A DNA stretch of 64,000 nucleotides, taken from Croceibacterium_B sp963811255 (GTDB lineage: Bacteria > Pseudomonadota > Alphaproteobacteria > Sphingomonadales > Sphingomonadaceae). Made by a program: the position numbers and the translations under genes. The stretch spans positions 1-64,000 of the forward strand of contig CAWEQI010000004.1 in NCBI GenBank assembly GCA_963811255.1, written 5' to 3'. The notes under the pieces are model-generated. The model was not told the DNA's origin and made no database searches. It saw nothing but the letters and a program-made list of their open reading frames with translations. Below, piece after piece: positions 39,605 to 48,757 of this stretch. Numbering within the stretch: the first letter of the stretch is position 1; each line of letters starts with the position of its first letter.

Positions 39605-39788
39605 GCGATCGTTCGGAAGGAAGGAGGAGTCGGGGAACGAAGCAACGGCGCCGTCACGTTCTGTCAGCGTGGTGGCTTCCTTGATGCGCCTGCAGGGCAA
39701 AATTCCCACGGTCCCGGGCTGCTAACGCTGGCGCTCAATCGCAAGCGGTTCTGTTTCAGTGTAAGTGGTGGCGGGTGGAGCGAAGCCG

Positions 39789-40733
39789 ATGACAACCCTT
39801 CGCCAGTTCGAGTACTTGGTAGCTCTTGCGGACACGCGCCACTTCGGGCGCGCTGCCCAGACCTGTCACGTATCCCAGCCTTCTCTGAGCCAGCAGCTTC
39901 GCACTCTTGAACAGGGGCTGGGGGTGGCTCTCGTCGAGCGGACCCCGAGCGGCGCGGAACTGACGCCGATCGGGCGCGAACTCGCCGAGCGCGCCCGCCG
40001 TATCCTCGTCGAGGTCAAGGACATCAAGGATCTGGCGCGTCATGCGCAAGATGGTTCGGCAGGCACCATCCGTTTCGGGAGCACGCCCACGCTCGGCCCT
40101 TATCTGATGGCCGGCGTGATTTCGACGCTTCACAAGGACTTGCCCGAAGTCCGGCTGCACATTCGCGAGGGCCTTCCCGACGAACAAATGCTCGAGCTCT
40201 CGAGAGGGCGGCTCGACATGCTGCTCGGGCCGCTGCCGGTCATCGGCGACGATCTCGAGGTCGAGCCTCTGTTCAGGGAACGACTTCACATTGTCGCGCC
40301 ACCCGATCACCCGCTGGCCAAGCGAGCAAGCCTGACGAAGGCCGATCTCAAAGGCGCGGAAGTGCTCGGGCTGGGTTCCGCCTATCCGCTCCATCGGCAG
40401 GTGAGTGGACTTTCCTCAGAGCTCGGCATGACTCTGCTGAGAGACTACGAAGGAACCAGCCTGGACAGCCTCCGGCAGATGGCGGGAAGCGGGCTTGCCC
40501 TCACCATTCTTCCCGACCTTTACGTTCGATCCGAAGTCGGGGGCAGTTCCGGCGTGGTCCTGCTCGAAATCGAAGGTTGGAACGCAACCAGAAGCGTCGC
40601 CGCCGCGTGGCGGCGCGGAGTCGCCTATGCCGACCTCTATCGCCGCATCGCGGAGTACATCAGGGTCGAGGCGTTTCACCTGATGCAGGCCGATCTGACG
40701 CCGGCGCCCACCACGAGCGCCGTTGAGGGGTGA
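39789..40733 (+). CDS. LysR-family regulator, OxyR-like but without the redox cysteines
   Basis: The 314-residue protein has an N-terminal winged helix (MTTLRQFEYLVALADTRHFG, then TCHVSQPSLSQQLRTLEQ) and a periplasmic-binding-type sensor domain. Overall it aligns with OxyR (FGSTPTLGPYLM, DSLRQMAGSGLALTILPDLY). At the OxyR Cys199 position (GHCLRDQ in E. coli) it reads GSAYPLHRQ (residues about 195-203), and no second cysteine follows. The only cysteine is in the DNA-binding domain. It should therefore not sense peroxide by the disulfide mechanism. It is an orphan: no divergent catalase or ahpC gene is next to it. Confidence 0.85.
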   Translation: MTTLRQFEYLVALADTRHFGRAAQTCHVSQPSLSQQLRTLEQGLGVALVERTPSGAELTPIGRELAERARRILVEVKDIKDLARHAQDGSAGTIRFGSTPTLGPYLMAGVISTLHKDLPEVRLHIREGLPDEQMLELSRGRLDMLLGPLPVIGDDLEVEPLFRERLHIVAPPDHPLAKRASLTKADLKGAEVLGLGSAYPLHRQVSGLSSELGMTLLRDYEGTSLDSLRQMAGSGLALTILPDLYVRSEVGGSSGVVLLEIEGWNATRSVAAAWRRGVAYADLYRRIAEYIRVEAFHLMQADLTPAPTTSAVEG

Positions 40734-40867
40734 GCCGAGTCGAAGCAACTTTGCGGTAAGACCGCACTCCCCAATAGCCGTTGCCTATCGCCTGGACCGG
40801 CTTCTTTCGATTGGCTTGCGAGCCCGGTCGTCCCCTATCTTCGTGGCATTGCTGAATGGAGACAGCC

Positions 40868-41038
40868 ATGAAGGAACGTCTCGAAGAATTTAAGCGGCGT
40901 CACCGGCGCCTTGACCGCCTGATCGACAGTTGTCGCGCGGCGAGCCGGCAGGACGAATTGAAGGTCCTCAAACGGATCCGCCTTAGGCTCAAGGATAGGA
41001 TCGCCACCCTTCAGCGCCGCGCATCAACGGTGATGTGA
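40868..41038 (+). CDS. DUF465 (YdcH) family small protein
   Basis: The 56-residue protein is basic and helical (MKERLEEFKRRHRRLDRLID, then ELKVLKRIRLRLKDRI), which is the coiled-coil pattern of the DUF465 family. The function of the family is unknown. The ATG at 40868 has GGAG seven bases upstream; an in-frame ATG at 40856 is an alternative. Confidence 0.78.
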   Translation: MKERLEEFKRRHRRLDRLIDSCRAASRQDELKVLKRIRLRLKDRIATLQRRASTVM

Positions 41039-41103
41039 CCTAGGGTGCGGCGCACACCTCTCCCCCCGTCCCGCGCCGCACCCACCCCGATGGGAGCATG
41101 AAC

Positions 41104-41310
41104 ATGGACTTCCTCACAGAAGGAAACATCAGGCGCTTCAAGGAGATGCTCGCTCGCGAGGACGATCCGGTCCGACGCGCGACCATCAAGAGGCTGCTCA
41201 AGGAAGAGCGGTGGAAGGACCGCCATGCCGATCCGGAGCAAGCCATGGCTCCAGCGAACCGGAGAGATCCGCGGCGAGCCGGTCGTGAGGCACGCTCTGA
41301 TTATCGATAA
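41104..41310 (+). CDS. small hypothetical protein
   Basis: The 68-residue protein begins MDFLTEGNIRRFKEML and continues DDPVRRATIKRLLKEERWKD, an amphipathic helix pattern, then a charged tail. An ATG at 41098 sits only one base after GGGAG, while the ATG at 41104 has the normal spacing and is preferred. It follows the DUF465 gene. No function can be assigned. Confidence 0.55.
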   Translation: MDFLTEGNIRRFKEMLAREDDPVRRATIKRLLKEERWKDRHADPEQAMAPANRRDPRRAGREARSDYR

Positions 41311-41541
41311 CAACGTCATCGTCAGTCGGGCCATCCAGAATGACAGACCGGCCAATGAATGCACTTGAGCCTAGCTCAGCTTGATATCGGATTGAGATCA
41401 CCCGCAAGTCATCTTCAGCCAGTCGTCCCAGCGACGCCGGAAATGGATCGCTCTAGGGAATCGCTGCTCCTTCGGGGGATTGGGATTAGAGAACGCTAGA
41501 TGTCTTGTGCGGACCCGACGCCTACCCAAATCTGGGCAATC

Positions 41542-41838
41542 ATGAACGATAAGATGCCCCAGCGAAACCGGTTCGGCGAGAGCAAGCGTCTCATGATGCT
41601 CGCGCTCGGTCCCATGCTGATCGTGCTCGCCCCAGCCGTGGGGGTGATTCCCGGTCCCGGCGGGGTCATCGTGCTCGTCGCCGGAATTGCCCTGACCCTC
41701 CAAGGCAGCCGCATGGCCAAGCGCGTCTATGTCCGTGTAAAACGGCGCTGGCCGCGCCTCGGCTACTGGTCCGACAAGGGGCTGCGGCGACCGAGCCACT
41801 TCCGTCGGCTCCGCAAGGCGAAGGACGGCGGCGGCTGA
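41542..41838 (+). CDS. small membrane protein with a PGPG motif
   Basis: The 98-residue protein has one or two helices: LMMLALGPMLIVLAPAVGVI, then PGPGGVIVLVAGIALTLQG. IPGPGG lies between them, as in PGPGW-type putative membrane proteins. The C-terminal third is strongly basic (KRVYVRVKRRWPRLGYW). The ATG at 41542 is preferred to an upstream start that adds 14 residues. It is 40 bases upstream of the TerC gene. The function is unknown. Confidence 0.65.
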   Translation: MNDKMPQRNRFGESKRLMMLALGPMLIVLAPAVGVIPGPGGVIVLVAGIALTLQGSRMAKRVYVRVKRRWPRLGYWSDKGLRRPSHFRRLRKAKDGGG

Positions 41839-41878
41839 GTGCCCACGCGCGCGTCGGAATGGGGGAGGAGGACGGACG

Positions 41879-42658
41879 ATGGATTCGCTGATCGCCTTGT
41901 TGTCGGATGGCGGCGCGTGGGCCGCGCTGTTGACGCTCGTCGTCATGGAAGTCGTGCTCGGCATCGACAATCTCGTGTTCATTTCGATCCTCACCAACAA
42001 GCTGCCCGCAGACCGGCGCCGCAACACGCGCCGGCTGGGCATCGGCCTGGCACTGGTCATGCGACTGGCGCTGCTTTCCGCGATCGCCTGGCTCGTCGGC
42101 CTGACTGCGCCGGTGTTCGATCTCGGGCTGCAGGGCTCGCCCGGAATCCACGGCCAACCCACCTTCGAGACGCAATTCTCATGGCGCGATCTGATCCTGA
42201 TCGCCGGTGGACTGTTCCTCGTCTGGAAAGCGACGACCGAGATTCACCACAACGTCGATCCTCATCCGAACGCCGATGTGTTCGACGTCGCGCGCAAAAG
42301 CCTCACCATCGGATCGGCGATCGCACAGATCGTTTTGCTCGATCTGGTGTTCTCGGTCAACTCCATCCTCACAGCTGTCGGCATGACCGATCTCCTGCCG
42401 GTGATGGCGGCCGCCGTGGTGATTGCGGTGCTGGTCATGCTGTTCGCCGCCGATCCGCTGGCCGATTTCATCAACGGCAATCCGACCGTCGTGATGCTGG
42501 CGCTCGGCTTTCTGCTGATGATCGGCGCGGTGCTGATCGCCGACGGCTTCGGCGTTCACGTCCCGAAGGGCTACATCTATTCGGCAATGGCGTTTTCGGC
42601 CTCTGTCGAGAGCCTCAACATTTGGTCGAGAAAGAGACGGGAAATTCGGAGAGGCTGA
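41879..42658 (+). CDS. TerC family membrane protein
   Basis: The 259-residue polytopic protein has about seven helices. The first conserved acidic motif is VLGIDNLVFIS (about residue 28). The second reads LDLVFSVNSILTAVGM, with Asn161 where family members normally have Asp (FSxDS). TerC proteins are linked to manganese export and tellurite resistance. GGGGGAGGAGG before the ATG is a strong ribosome binding site. It converges on treY with only 10 bases between the stops. Confidence 0.84.
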   Translation: MDSLIALLSDGGAWAALLTLVVMEVVLGIDNLVFISILTNKLPADRRRNTRRLGIGLALVMRLALLSAIAWLVGLTAPVFDLGLQGSPGIHGQPTFETQFSWRDLILIAGGLFLVWKATTEIHHNVDPHPNADVFDVARKSLTIGSAIAQIVLLDLVFSVNSILTAVGMTDLLPVMAAAVVIAVLVMLFAADPLADFINGNPTVVMLALGFLLMIGAVLIADGFGVHVPKGYIYSAMAFSASVESLNIWSRKRREIRRG

Positions 42659-42668
42659 TCACTCCCGA

Positions 42669-45086
42669 TCAATCGGCCGATAGCAAGACCAGGACCGGTG
42701 AAGTGGCAAAGCCGTCGCTGGCCATCACTTCGTCGGCGGCGAATGCGATCGTCGTGTCCCCCCACCAGTCGGATTCGGGAATCGGACTGGCGGCGCCGAG
42801 CAGCGCTCCGGCGCAGCGAACGGCGAAGGCGCAGCGCAAGCCATAGCCGCCGACGCGGCGTTCGAAGGCCAGCACGTGACTGGAGCGGCGACCGGTGACG
42901 GTTGCCGGGAGGTAGTCCCCGCGGCTGAACAGCTCGGAGTGACGGCGCCGAAGCTCGAGCAGGTCGGCGATGAGGTCGAGTTTCGCATTGGCGCCGCTTG
43001 CGAGCAGCCGTTCTCGGAGGGCGAAGTCGACCGGCCGCCGGTTGTCCGGATCGACGAGGCTGAAATCGCGCAGTTCGGCGCCTTGGAAAGTGTCGGGGAC
43101 GCCGGGAGCGGTGCAGCGCAGAGCTGCCTGGACGAGGCTATTGGCGGTGGCGGCGCCCGACGTGCGGAGAACGAACCCGTGGAGCTCTTCCGTGCATGGG
43201 TGTCGCGCCCGCAGAAAGCTGTGCACCATATTCCGGCAGCGCACCTCATAGTCGGTGTTCGGCTCGACCCAGCTCGAGCGCAGCTTCGCCTCCCGCAGCG
43301 CTTTCTGCTGCCAGGCGGCGATTCTCTCCGCGTATTGGGCGAGGCCATCGGCATCCTCGGGTTCGAGCCCTTCCGGCCACGCTCCGAACAGCATCTGATA
43401 GAGACTGTAGCGATCCGCCGGATCGACATCGCCGTGCTCTGCCGCGGCAAATTGCTCCCATCGCTCGACCCGCTCGCGCCATTCGTCGGGGATTGCGCTG
43501 AGCACCGCAAGCCGGGCGCGCACGTCTTCTCCGCGCTTGTGATCGTGGGTTGCGGTCGCGAGCATCGCCGCGGGAAAATCGCGCGCGCGCTCGATGCACG
43601 CGCGGTGGAAAGCCTCGGGGGCAAGCGAAAAGCGCGCCGGATCGAAGCCCACGTCGTTGCGCGAAAGCAGCCTCGCGTCGCGATAGAACGCCGTGTCCTC
43701 GACCGCCTTGGCGGCAAGCGGCGCGGACAGTTGCTGGAACCGGCGGACCGCTTCGACGGCGAGCGCGGGTTCGCCCGGTCCCTTGCCGGCAAGCCAGTTC
43801 AGCACCTGATCGGCGACGCCCGCTTCGCCGGGGGGAGCAAACCGCCACGCCCGCTGGCGCACGCGTTCGCGTATGGCCGTGTCGCTCTCCGGCGCGGAGG
43901 TCCCGGTGCCATAAGTGCGGTACACCGGGAACACCCACAGCAGGCGTTCGATTGCCCGGCGCAGCATCCCTTCGGTGAGGCCGCTCGTCGGATCGGCGGA
44001 TTGCGCCAGCGCGTGGAAAACCTGCGCGCAGCCGGCGAGTTGCCCTTCGAACTGCCAGCGAAGAATGTCCTGCCGCGCCATTAGCTCGACGTCCGCGAAT
44101 TCGTCGGCCGAGCCTGAGAACGCATGCCACAGTTCCGTCAGCGCCGCTTCGCCGACCGGATCGTGCAGCAGCGCCGAAACCTGCTCCATGAAATCATAGC
44201 CGCTGGTTCCATCGACGCCCCAATCGCGCGACAGGCGCTCGTCGGCACCGAGGATCTTTTCGACCACGATGTAGGCGCGCTCCGATGGGCGCAATTCATC
44301 GAGGCGCCGGCGCAGCGTGCGGCAGTAGCCGACCGGATCGGTCAGGCCGTCGACATGATCGACGCGCACGCCGTCGATCAGCCCTTCGCCGTAGAGCCGG
44401 AAGATCAAGGCGTGCGTCGCCTCGAACACCTCCGGGTCCTCGACCCGTACAGCGGCGAGTTCGTTGATGGTGAAAAACCGCCGCCAGTTCAGTTCGTCGT
44501 TGGCCTTGCGCCACCAGCCGAGCCGGTAGTGCTGGCGTTGCAGCAGTTCCGGCAAAGTGGCCGCGGCGGCTCGCTCTTCGTCTTCCGGCCGAAGCGGCAG
44601 GCGATGCTCGCCGTACACGACCAGCCGCGGATTGCCGTCGTTCTGCTCGACGGCGATCTGCCCATCTGCGAGCACTTGAGGCAGGGGTGCGCCGAGGATC
44701 GGCAACAGCAGCTTTTCGCGCCAGTCGATGTCGAACACCCTGGCGTAGCGGCTCGCCCGCCCATGCCGCAGCACGTCGCTCCACCAGGCATTCTCCCCGC
44801 CGGCGATGCCCATGTGGTTGGGCACGATGTCGACGATCAGGCCCATGCCATGGCGGCGGAGTGCGGCGACCAGGCTGCGCAGGCCCTCCTCCCCACCGAG
44901 TTCCGGGTTCACCCGCGTCGGGTCCACCACGTCGTAGCCGTGGAGCGAGCCGCTGCGGGCGGTGGTGATCGGGGAGAGATAGAGATGGCTGATGCCGAGC
45001 CGGTCGAGATAGGGGACGATGGCCTCCGCCCGCGCGAACGGAAAATCGCGGTGCAGCTGAAGCCGGTAGGTCGCCCGCGGGGTCAT
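42669..45086 (-). CDS. treY: malto-oligosyltrehalose synthase
   Basis: The 805-residue GH13 enzyme turns the reducing end of a linear glucan into a trehalosyl unit. It begins TPRATYRLQLHRDFPFARAE. It has the barrel motif DIVPNHMG, the nucleophile region DGVRVDHVDGLTDP (about residue 230), the acid region IVVEKILGADERL, and the late PDTFQGAELRDFSLVDPD. The length and N-terminus match TreY. It is the last gene of the glucan operon and overlaps malQ by four bases. TreZ, two genes upstream, completes trehalose release. Confidence 0.95.
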   Translation of the reverse strand: MTPRATYRLQLHRDFPFARAEAIVPYLDRLGISHLYLSPITTARSGSLHGYDVVDPTRVNPELGGEEGLRSLVAALRRHGMGLIVDIVPNHMGIAGGENAWWSDVLRHGRASRYARVFDIDWREKLLLPILGAPLPQVLADGQIAVEQNDGNPRLVVYGEHRLPLRPEDEERAAAATLPELLQRQHYRLGWWRKANDELNWRRFFTINELAAVRVEDPEVFEATHALIFRLYGEGLIDGVRVDHVDGLTDPVGYCRTLRRRLDELRPSERAYIVVEKILGADERLSRDWGVDGTSGYDFMEQVSALLHDPVGEAALTELWHAFSGSADEFADVELMARQDILRWQFEGQLAGCAQVFHALAQSADPTSGLTEGMLRRAIERLLWVFPVYRTYGTGTSAPESDTAIRERVRQRAWRFAPPGEAGVADQVLNWLAGKGPGEPALAVEAVRRFQQLSAPLAAKAVEDTAFYRDARLLSRNDVGFDPARFSLAPEAFHRACIERARDFPAAMLATATHDHKRGEDVRARLAVLSAIPDEWRERVERWEQFAAAEHGDVDPADRYSLYQMLFGAWPEGLEPEDADGLAQYAERIAAWQQKALREAKLRSSWVEPNTDYEVRCRNMVHSFLRARHPCTEELHGFVLRTSGAATANSLVQAALRCTAPGVPDTFQGAELRDFSLVDPDNRRPVDFALRERLLASGANAKLDLIADLLELRRRHSELFSRGDYLPATVTGRRSSHVLAFERRVGGYGLRCAFAVRCAGALLGAASPIPESDWWGDTTIAFAADEVMASDGFATSPVLVLLSAD

Positions 45087-47074
45087 CGGCGACGGGCCTC
45101 GAGCTTCGCCACCCGCCGCCCGACTTCCGTCCGCCCGAGCAGCTCTTCGGTGGTCTCGGGCATCCGCCGGCGCCAATTGGGATGCTCGTCGGTCGTCCCG
45201 GGCAGGTTCGGCTGCTCGACCAGCCCGGCGATGTCCTCGAGCGGGAACAGCGCCAGCTCGCATGGCGTGGAGCCGACATGCGCCACCGCCGCATCGACGA
45301 CCGGAGCGGTCTGCTCGGGCGACGGCGGTGGACCGGTCGCCGCGCCGGAAGCCTCGAACGCGTGCCACAGCCGCTCGCGCTCCTCTGCCCGCTGGGCTCG
45401 CTCGTTCGTCTCGCTCGCGTTCGGCAAGCGCCCGAGCCGGCTCGCCCAGTCGAGATCGCGCCCGCGCCACCATCCGGCGACGGTCGGCACGTCATGGGTG
45501 CTGCTCATCGCGACCGCATGGCGGTGCCATCGCTCGGGGAGGATGTATGCTCCATCCGCCTCCCGTTCGAACCACAGCACGCGCATGCCCATGACGCCGC
45601 GCTGTTCCAGTTGCGGGCGCAGCCCGTCGGGGACCGTTCCGAGATCCTCGCCGATCACGATCGTCCGCGCCTTGTGCGATTCGATCGCGAGGACGCGCAG
45701 CATGTCCTGCAACGGATACGTCAGATAAGCGCCTTCCGCCGACGAGGCGCCGTGGGGCACCACCCACAGACGGTTGAGCCCGAGCGCATGGTCGATCCGG
45801 ATGCCCCCGGCGTGGTCCAGCGCGGCGCGCAGCGTGGCGATGAACGGGGCGAAGCCGGTGCGTTTCAGCGCATGGGGGGCAAAGCCGGTGATTCCCCAGT
45901 CCTGTCCCTCGGGGCCGAGCGGGTCGGGCGGGGCACCGATCGAGAGGCCGTCGAGCAGGTCGTCCGGGCGGCTCCAGGCGTGGCTGCCGCCGCCGTCCAT
46001 GCCCACCGCCAGGTCGGCGATCAGGCCGATCGCCATGCCCGCGTCGCGAGCGGAATTATGCGCCGCTGTCAGCGATGCATGCGCCAGCCATTGCGCGAAG
46101 ACGAAGAACTCGACCTCGTCGGCGTGGCGGTCGGCAAATCGCACCACTGCCTCGCCCCCGGGATCGTGGAACTCGGCCGGCCAATCCTGCCACCCCCGCG
46201 CGCCGTCCGGGAAGAAGTGGGCGTGAAGCGCATCGAAGACCGCGTGGCGGCGAAGCTCGCCGCCCATTTTCTCGGCATAGCCGGCGACCTGCTGCTTGAT
46301 GCCGTCGCCACGCCCGCGGAAGGCCTCGCGCAACGCGGCCAAACGCGCGGGGATCGCGTGCTCCCAATCGATCAGCTCCGGCTCGGCGGCAGGGGGGAGG
46401 GGGTATCCGATCAGCCCCGGATCGGCCAGGAGGATGTTGAGGAACAGCCGGCTCGACGGGGCATAAGGGCTGAAGCGCCCCGGGTCCGCCGGAAACAGCG
46501 CATGCACCGGGCTGATCGCCACGGCGTCGCCCCCGGCGCCGGCGAAGCGGCGCGCGGCATCGGCGAGGCTGCCGAAATCCCCGAACGCGCGGGGGTGCGC
46601 GTCGCGCAGCGCGGGAATTTGCACGGCCGGGCCCCACAAGCATCGGCCGGGCGCGGCGTCGTCAACCCCGAAACAGCGCGGCGGCGCAAGGGCGAGTTGG
46701 ATTTCGCGACCGCCGAGAACGAGGCGATGGTAGCCGACCCGGTCGAGCGGCGGCAGAACCAGGCCTCCGGCGGCGGGTTCGAGTTCGACCGGGCGCCTGT
46801 CGCCATCCTCGAACAACACCTCGCCCGTCGATGGACAACCGCCGGGAAGCAGCGTCGGCCGGTCCAGATCGGCGGAGACAAAGGGGCATTCGCGGCGCTG
46901 CGTCTCGCAGCGGGCAAGGCTTTCGGCGGTGTCGCTGTCGCTCTCGGCGGGAAACCCGAGCGCCGCCAGCACGCGCCGCAGCGACTCGTCGGACACGCGC
47001 TGCGGCTTGCCGTCGGCGCTCTCCCACTCGATCTGCAGTCCGGCGGCCTCGGCAAGGCGATGCAGCGGGCTCAT
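45083..47074 (-). CDS. malQ: 4-alpha-glucanotransferase (amylomaltase)
   Basis: The 663-residue GH77 enzyme transfers alpha-1,4-glucan segments between chains. Conserved parts are FGDFGSLADAARRFA, SRLFLNILL, the nucleophile region GGIRIDHALGLNRLW and VIGEDLGTVPDGLR. The N-terminal 130 residues (MSPLHRLAEAAGLQIEW...) form the extra domain found in bacterial MalQ of the longer type. It overlaps both neighbours by four bases (ATGA). In this operon it can feed chains to TreY or receive them from GlgX. Confidence 0.94.
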   Translation of the reverse strand: MSPLHRLAEAAGLQIEWESADGKPQRVSDESLRRVLAALGFPAESDSDTAESLARCETQRRECPFVSADLDRPTLLPGGCPSTGEVLFEDGDRRPVELEPAAGGLVLPPLDRVGYHRLVLGGREIQLALAPPRCFGVDDAAPGRCLWGPAVQIPALRDAHPRAFGDFGSLADAARRFAGAGGDAVAISPVHALFPADPGRFSPYAPSSRLFLNILLADPGLIGYPLPPAAEPELIDWEHAIPARLAALREAFRGRGDGIKQQVAGYAEKMGGELRRHAVFDALHAHFFPDGARGWQDWPAEFHDPGGEAVVRFADRHADEVEFFVFAQWLAHASLTAAHNSARDAGMAIGLIADLAVGMDGGGSHAWSRPDDLLDGLSIGAPPDPLGPEGQDWGITGFAPHALKRTGFAPFIATLRAALDHAGGIRIDHALGLNRLWVVPHGASSAEGAYLTYPLQDMLRVLAIESHKARTIVIGEDLGTVPDGLRPQLEQRGVMGMRVLWFEREADGAYILPERWHRHAVAMSSTHDVPTVAGWWRGRDLDWASRLGRLPNASETNERAQRAEERERLWHAFEASGAATGPPPSPEQTAPVVDAAVAHVGSTPCELALFPLEDIAGLVEQPNLPGTTDEHPNWRRRMPETTEELLGRTEVGRRVAKLEARRR

Positions 47075-48756
47075 CGCGACAGCCCGGCGGTGAAGCTCGC
47101 CGGCGCGCCGGGCCTGCCGATGGCGAACAGAGGCTCGCCCGTGCCGGGGAAATGCACCGTTTGGTTGCCGAGATTGAGGGCGATGGCCAGCGTGGCCCCG
47201 TCGGCCATCCGCCAATGGGCGCTGACCGCCCCTAGTCCGAGCACCTCCGCCCCGGCGCCGCGTGCGCCCTCCAGGCGAGGCACGATGTGTTCGCGCCGCA
47301 AACCCAGCAACTCGCGATAGAGCTCGCGCCATGCCTCCGCATCGGGACCGGCCTTGGGGGCCGAACGGTCGAAAGTCTCGGGTGCGTTCGGATCGGGGAT
47401 GCGCTCGCGAGCCCGCGGATCGGAGAAGGCGGCGAAGCGGGCGAATTCCTTGCGCCGCCCTTCGCGCACGGCGTCGGCCAGCTCGTCGTGGAAGTCGGTG
47501 AAGAACAGGAACGGCGAGCGACTGCCCTCCTCTTCGCCCATGAACAGCAGCGGGATCTGCGGACACAGCAGCAGCAAGGCGGTGGCCGCGCGAAGCTTCG
47601 CCGGATCGGTCAGATGAATCAGCCGCTCGCCCAGCGCGCGGTTGCCGACCTGGTCGTGGTTCTGCAGGAAAGCGACGAAAGCGCTGGTGCGCAGATGCGC
47701 GCTCGGCTTTCCGCGGCCGTTTTCGCCCTGATAGACGAAACCCTCGGCGAGACAGCGCGCGAGCTTCGCCGTGGGCTCCTCAAGGTAGGCCTCGTAATAG
47801 CCTTCCTGCTCCCCCGTCAGCAGCCCATGCAGGACGTTGTGGAAGTCGTCGTTCCATTGCGCGTCGTATAAGCCGGGCGCCAGCCGGTCCGGATCGTTGG
47901 CTTCGTTTTCGAGCACCAAGTGGATGGGGCGGCCGGGCAGGGCGGAGCGGATCTCGCGCGCCATCGCATCGAGGAAACCGTCGTCGGCGATCGCGTGCAC
48001 GGCATCGAACCGCAGCCCGTCGAAGCGGTATTCGCCAAGCCACATCAGCGCGTTGTCGATGAAGAACCGCCGCACCGGCTCCTGGCTGACCGCCACCGCG
48101 CTGCCCCACGGGGTCGAGGCGTGATAGTCGAAGAACGGCGAAGCGTAGGCGCCGAGATAATTCCCGTCGGGGCCGAAGTGGTTGTAGACCACGTCGAGCA
48201 GGATCATCAGCCCGAGCTCGTGCGCGCGATCGACCAGCGCCTTCAGCTCGTCGGGCGTGCCGTAGCTCTCGGCCACCGCATAGGGCAGGACCCCATCGTA
48301 GCCCCAGTTGCGTGTCCCCGCGAAGGCAGCCACCGGCATCAGCTCGACCGCGGTGACGCCCAGTTCGGCAAGCGCGGGGAGGCGTTCGGCCACGCCGGCG
48401 AACCCGCCGAGCACACCCACGTGCAGTTCCTCGATCACGGCTTCGTGCCACGGTCGGCCGATCCAGTTCGCGCACCGCCAGCGGTAGGTCCGGGTGGCGG
48501 GCACAACACTCCAGCCGTGCACGCCGCCCATCTGCCGCCGAGAGGCGGGGTCGGGAACGGCCATGCCGCCGGAGAGCCGGAAGCGGTATCTCGTGCCAGC
48601 AGCAGCGTCGGCTTCGGCGCTGAACCAGCCGCCGCTTTCGCGTGCCATCGAAAGCGGCTCGCGCCCGTCGATTTCGAGTTGCAGCCGGTCGCAATCGGGC
48701 GCCCACAGGCGGAATCGCGTGCGGCTCGTGCCGAGCGCTTGCGGGCCCCATTGCAC
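47071..48756 (-). CDS. treZ: malto-oligosyltrehalose trehalohydrolase
   Basis: The 561-residue GH13 enzyme cleaves trehalose from maltooligosyl-trehalose made by TreY. It has an N-terminal beta domain (FRLWAPDCDRLQLEIDGREP), the entry DVVYNHFGPDGNYLGAY, the nucleophile region FDGLRFDAVHAI (about residue 255), the acid LVLENEAND, and QNHDQVGNRALGERL. The GTG at 48756 starts one base after the glgX stop and gives the usual family N-terminus. An ATG at 48798 would overlap glgX by 41 bases and has its GGAG only one base away. Confidence 0.93.
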   Translation of the reverse strand: MQWGPQALGTSRTRFRLWAPDCDRLQLEIDGREPLSMARESGGWFSAEADAAAGTRYRFRLSGGMAVPDPASRRQMGGVHGWSVVPATRTYRWRCANWIGRPWHEAVIEELHVGVLGGFAGVAERLPALAELGVTAVELMPVAAFAGTRNWGYDGVLPYAVAESYGTPDELKALVDRAHELGLMILLDVVYNHFGPDGNYLGAYASPFFDYHASTPWGSAVAVSQEPVRRFFIDNALMWLGEYRFDGLRFDAVHAIADDGFLDAMAREIRSALPGRPIHLVLENEANDPDRLAPGLYDAQWNDDFHNVLHGLLTGEQEGYYEAYLEEPTAKLARCLAEGFVYQGENGRGKPSAHLRTSAFVAFLQNHDQVGNRALGERLIHLTDPAKLRAATALLLLCPQIPLLFMGEEEGSRSPFLFFTDFHDELADAVREGRRKEFARFAAFSDPRARERIPDPNAPETFDRSAPKAGPDAEAWRELYRELLGLRREHIVPRLEGARGAGAEVLGLGAVSAHWRMADGATLAIALNLGNQTVHFPGTGEPLFAIGRPGAPASFTAGLSR

Positions 48757-48757
48757 G

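Noticed and set aside
39634..39660. GGAAC...CGTT as an EcfG general-stress promoter upstream of the OxyR-like gene
   Set aside because: The spacing is 18 bases rather than the usual 16-17, and no second match was seen near stress-type genes, so it is not supported.
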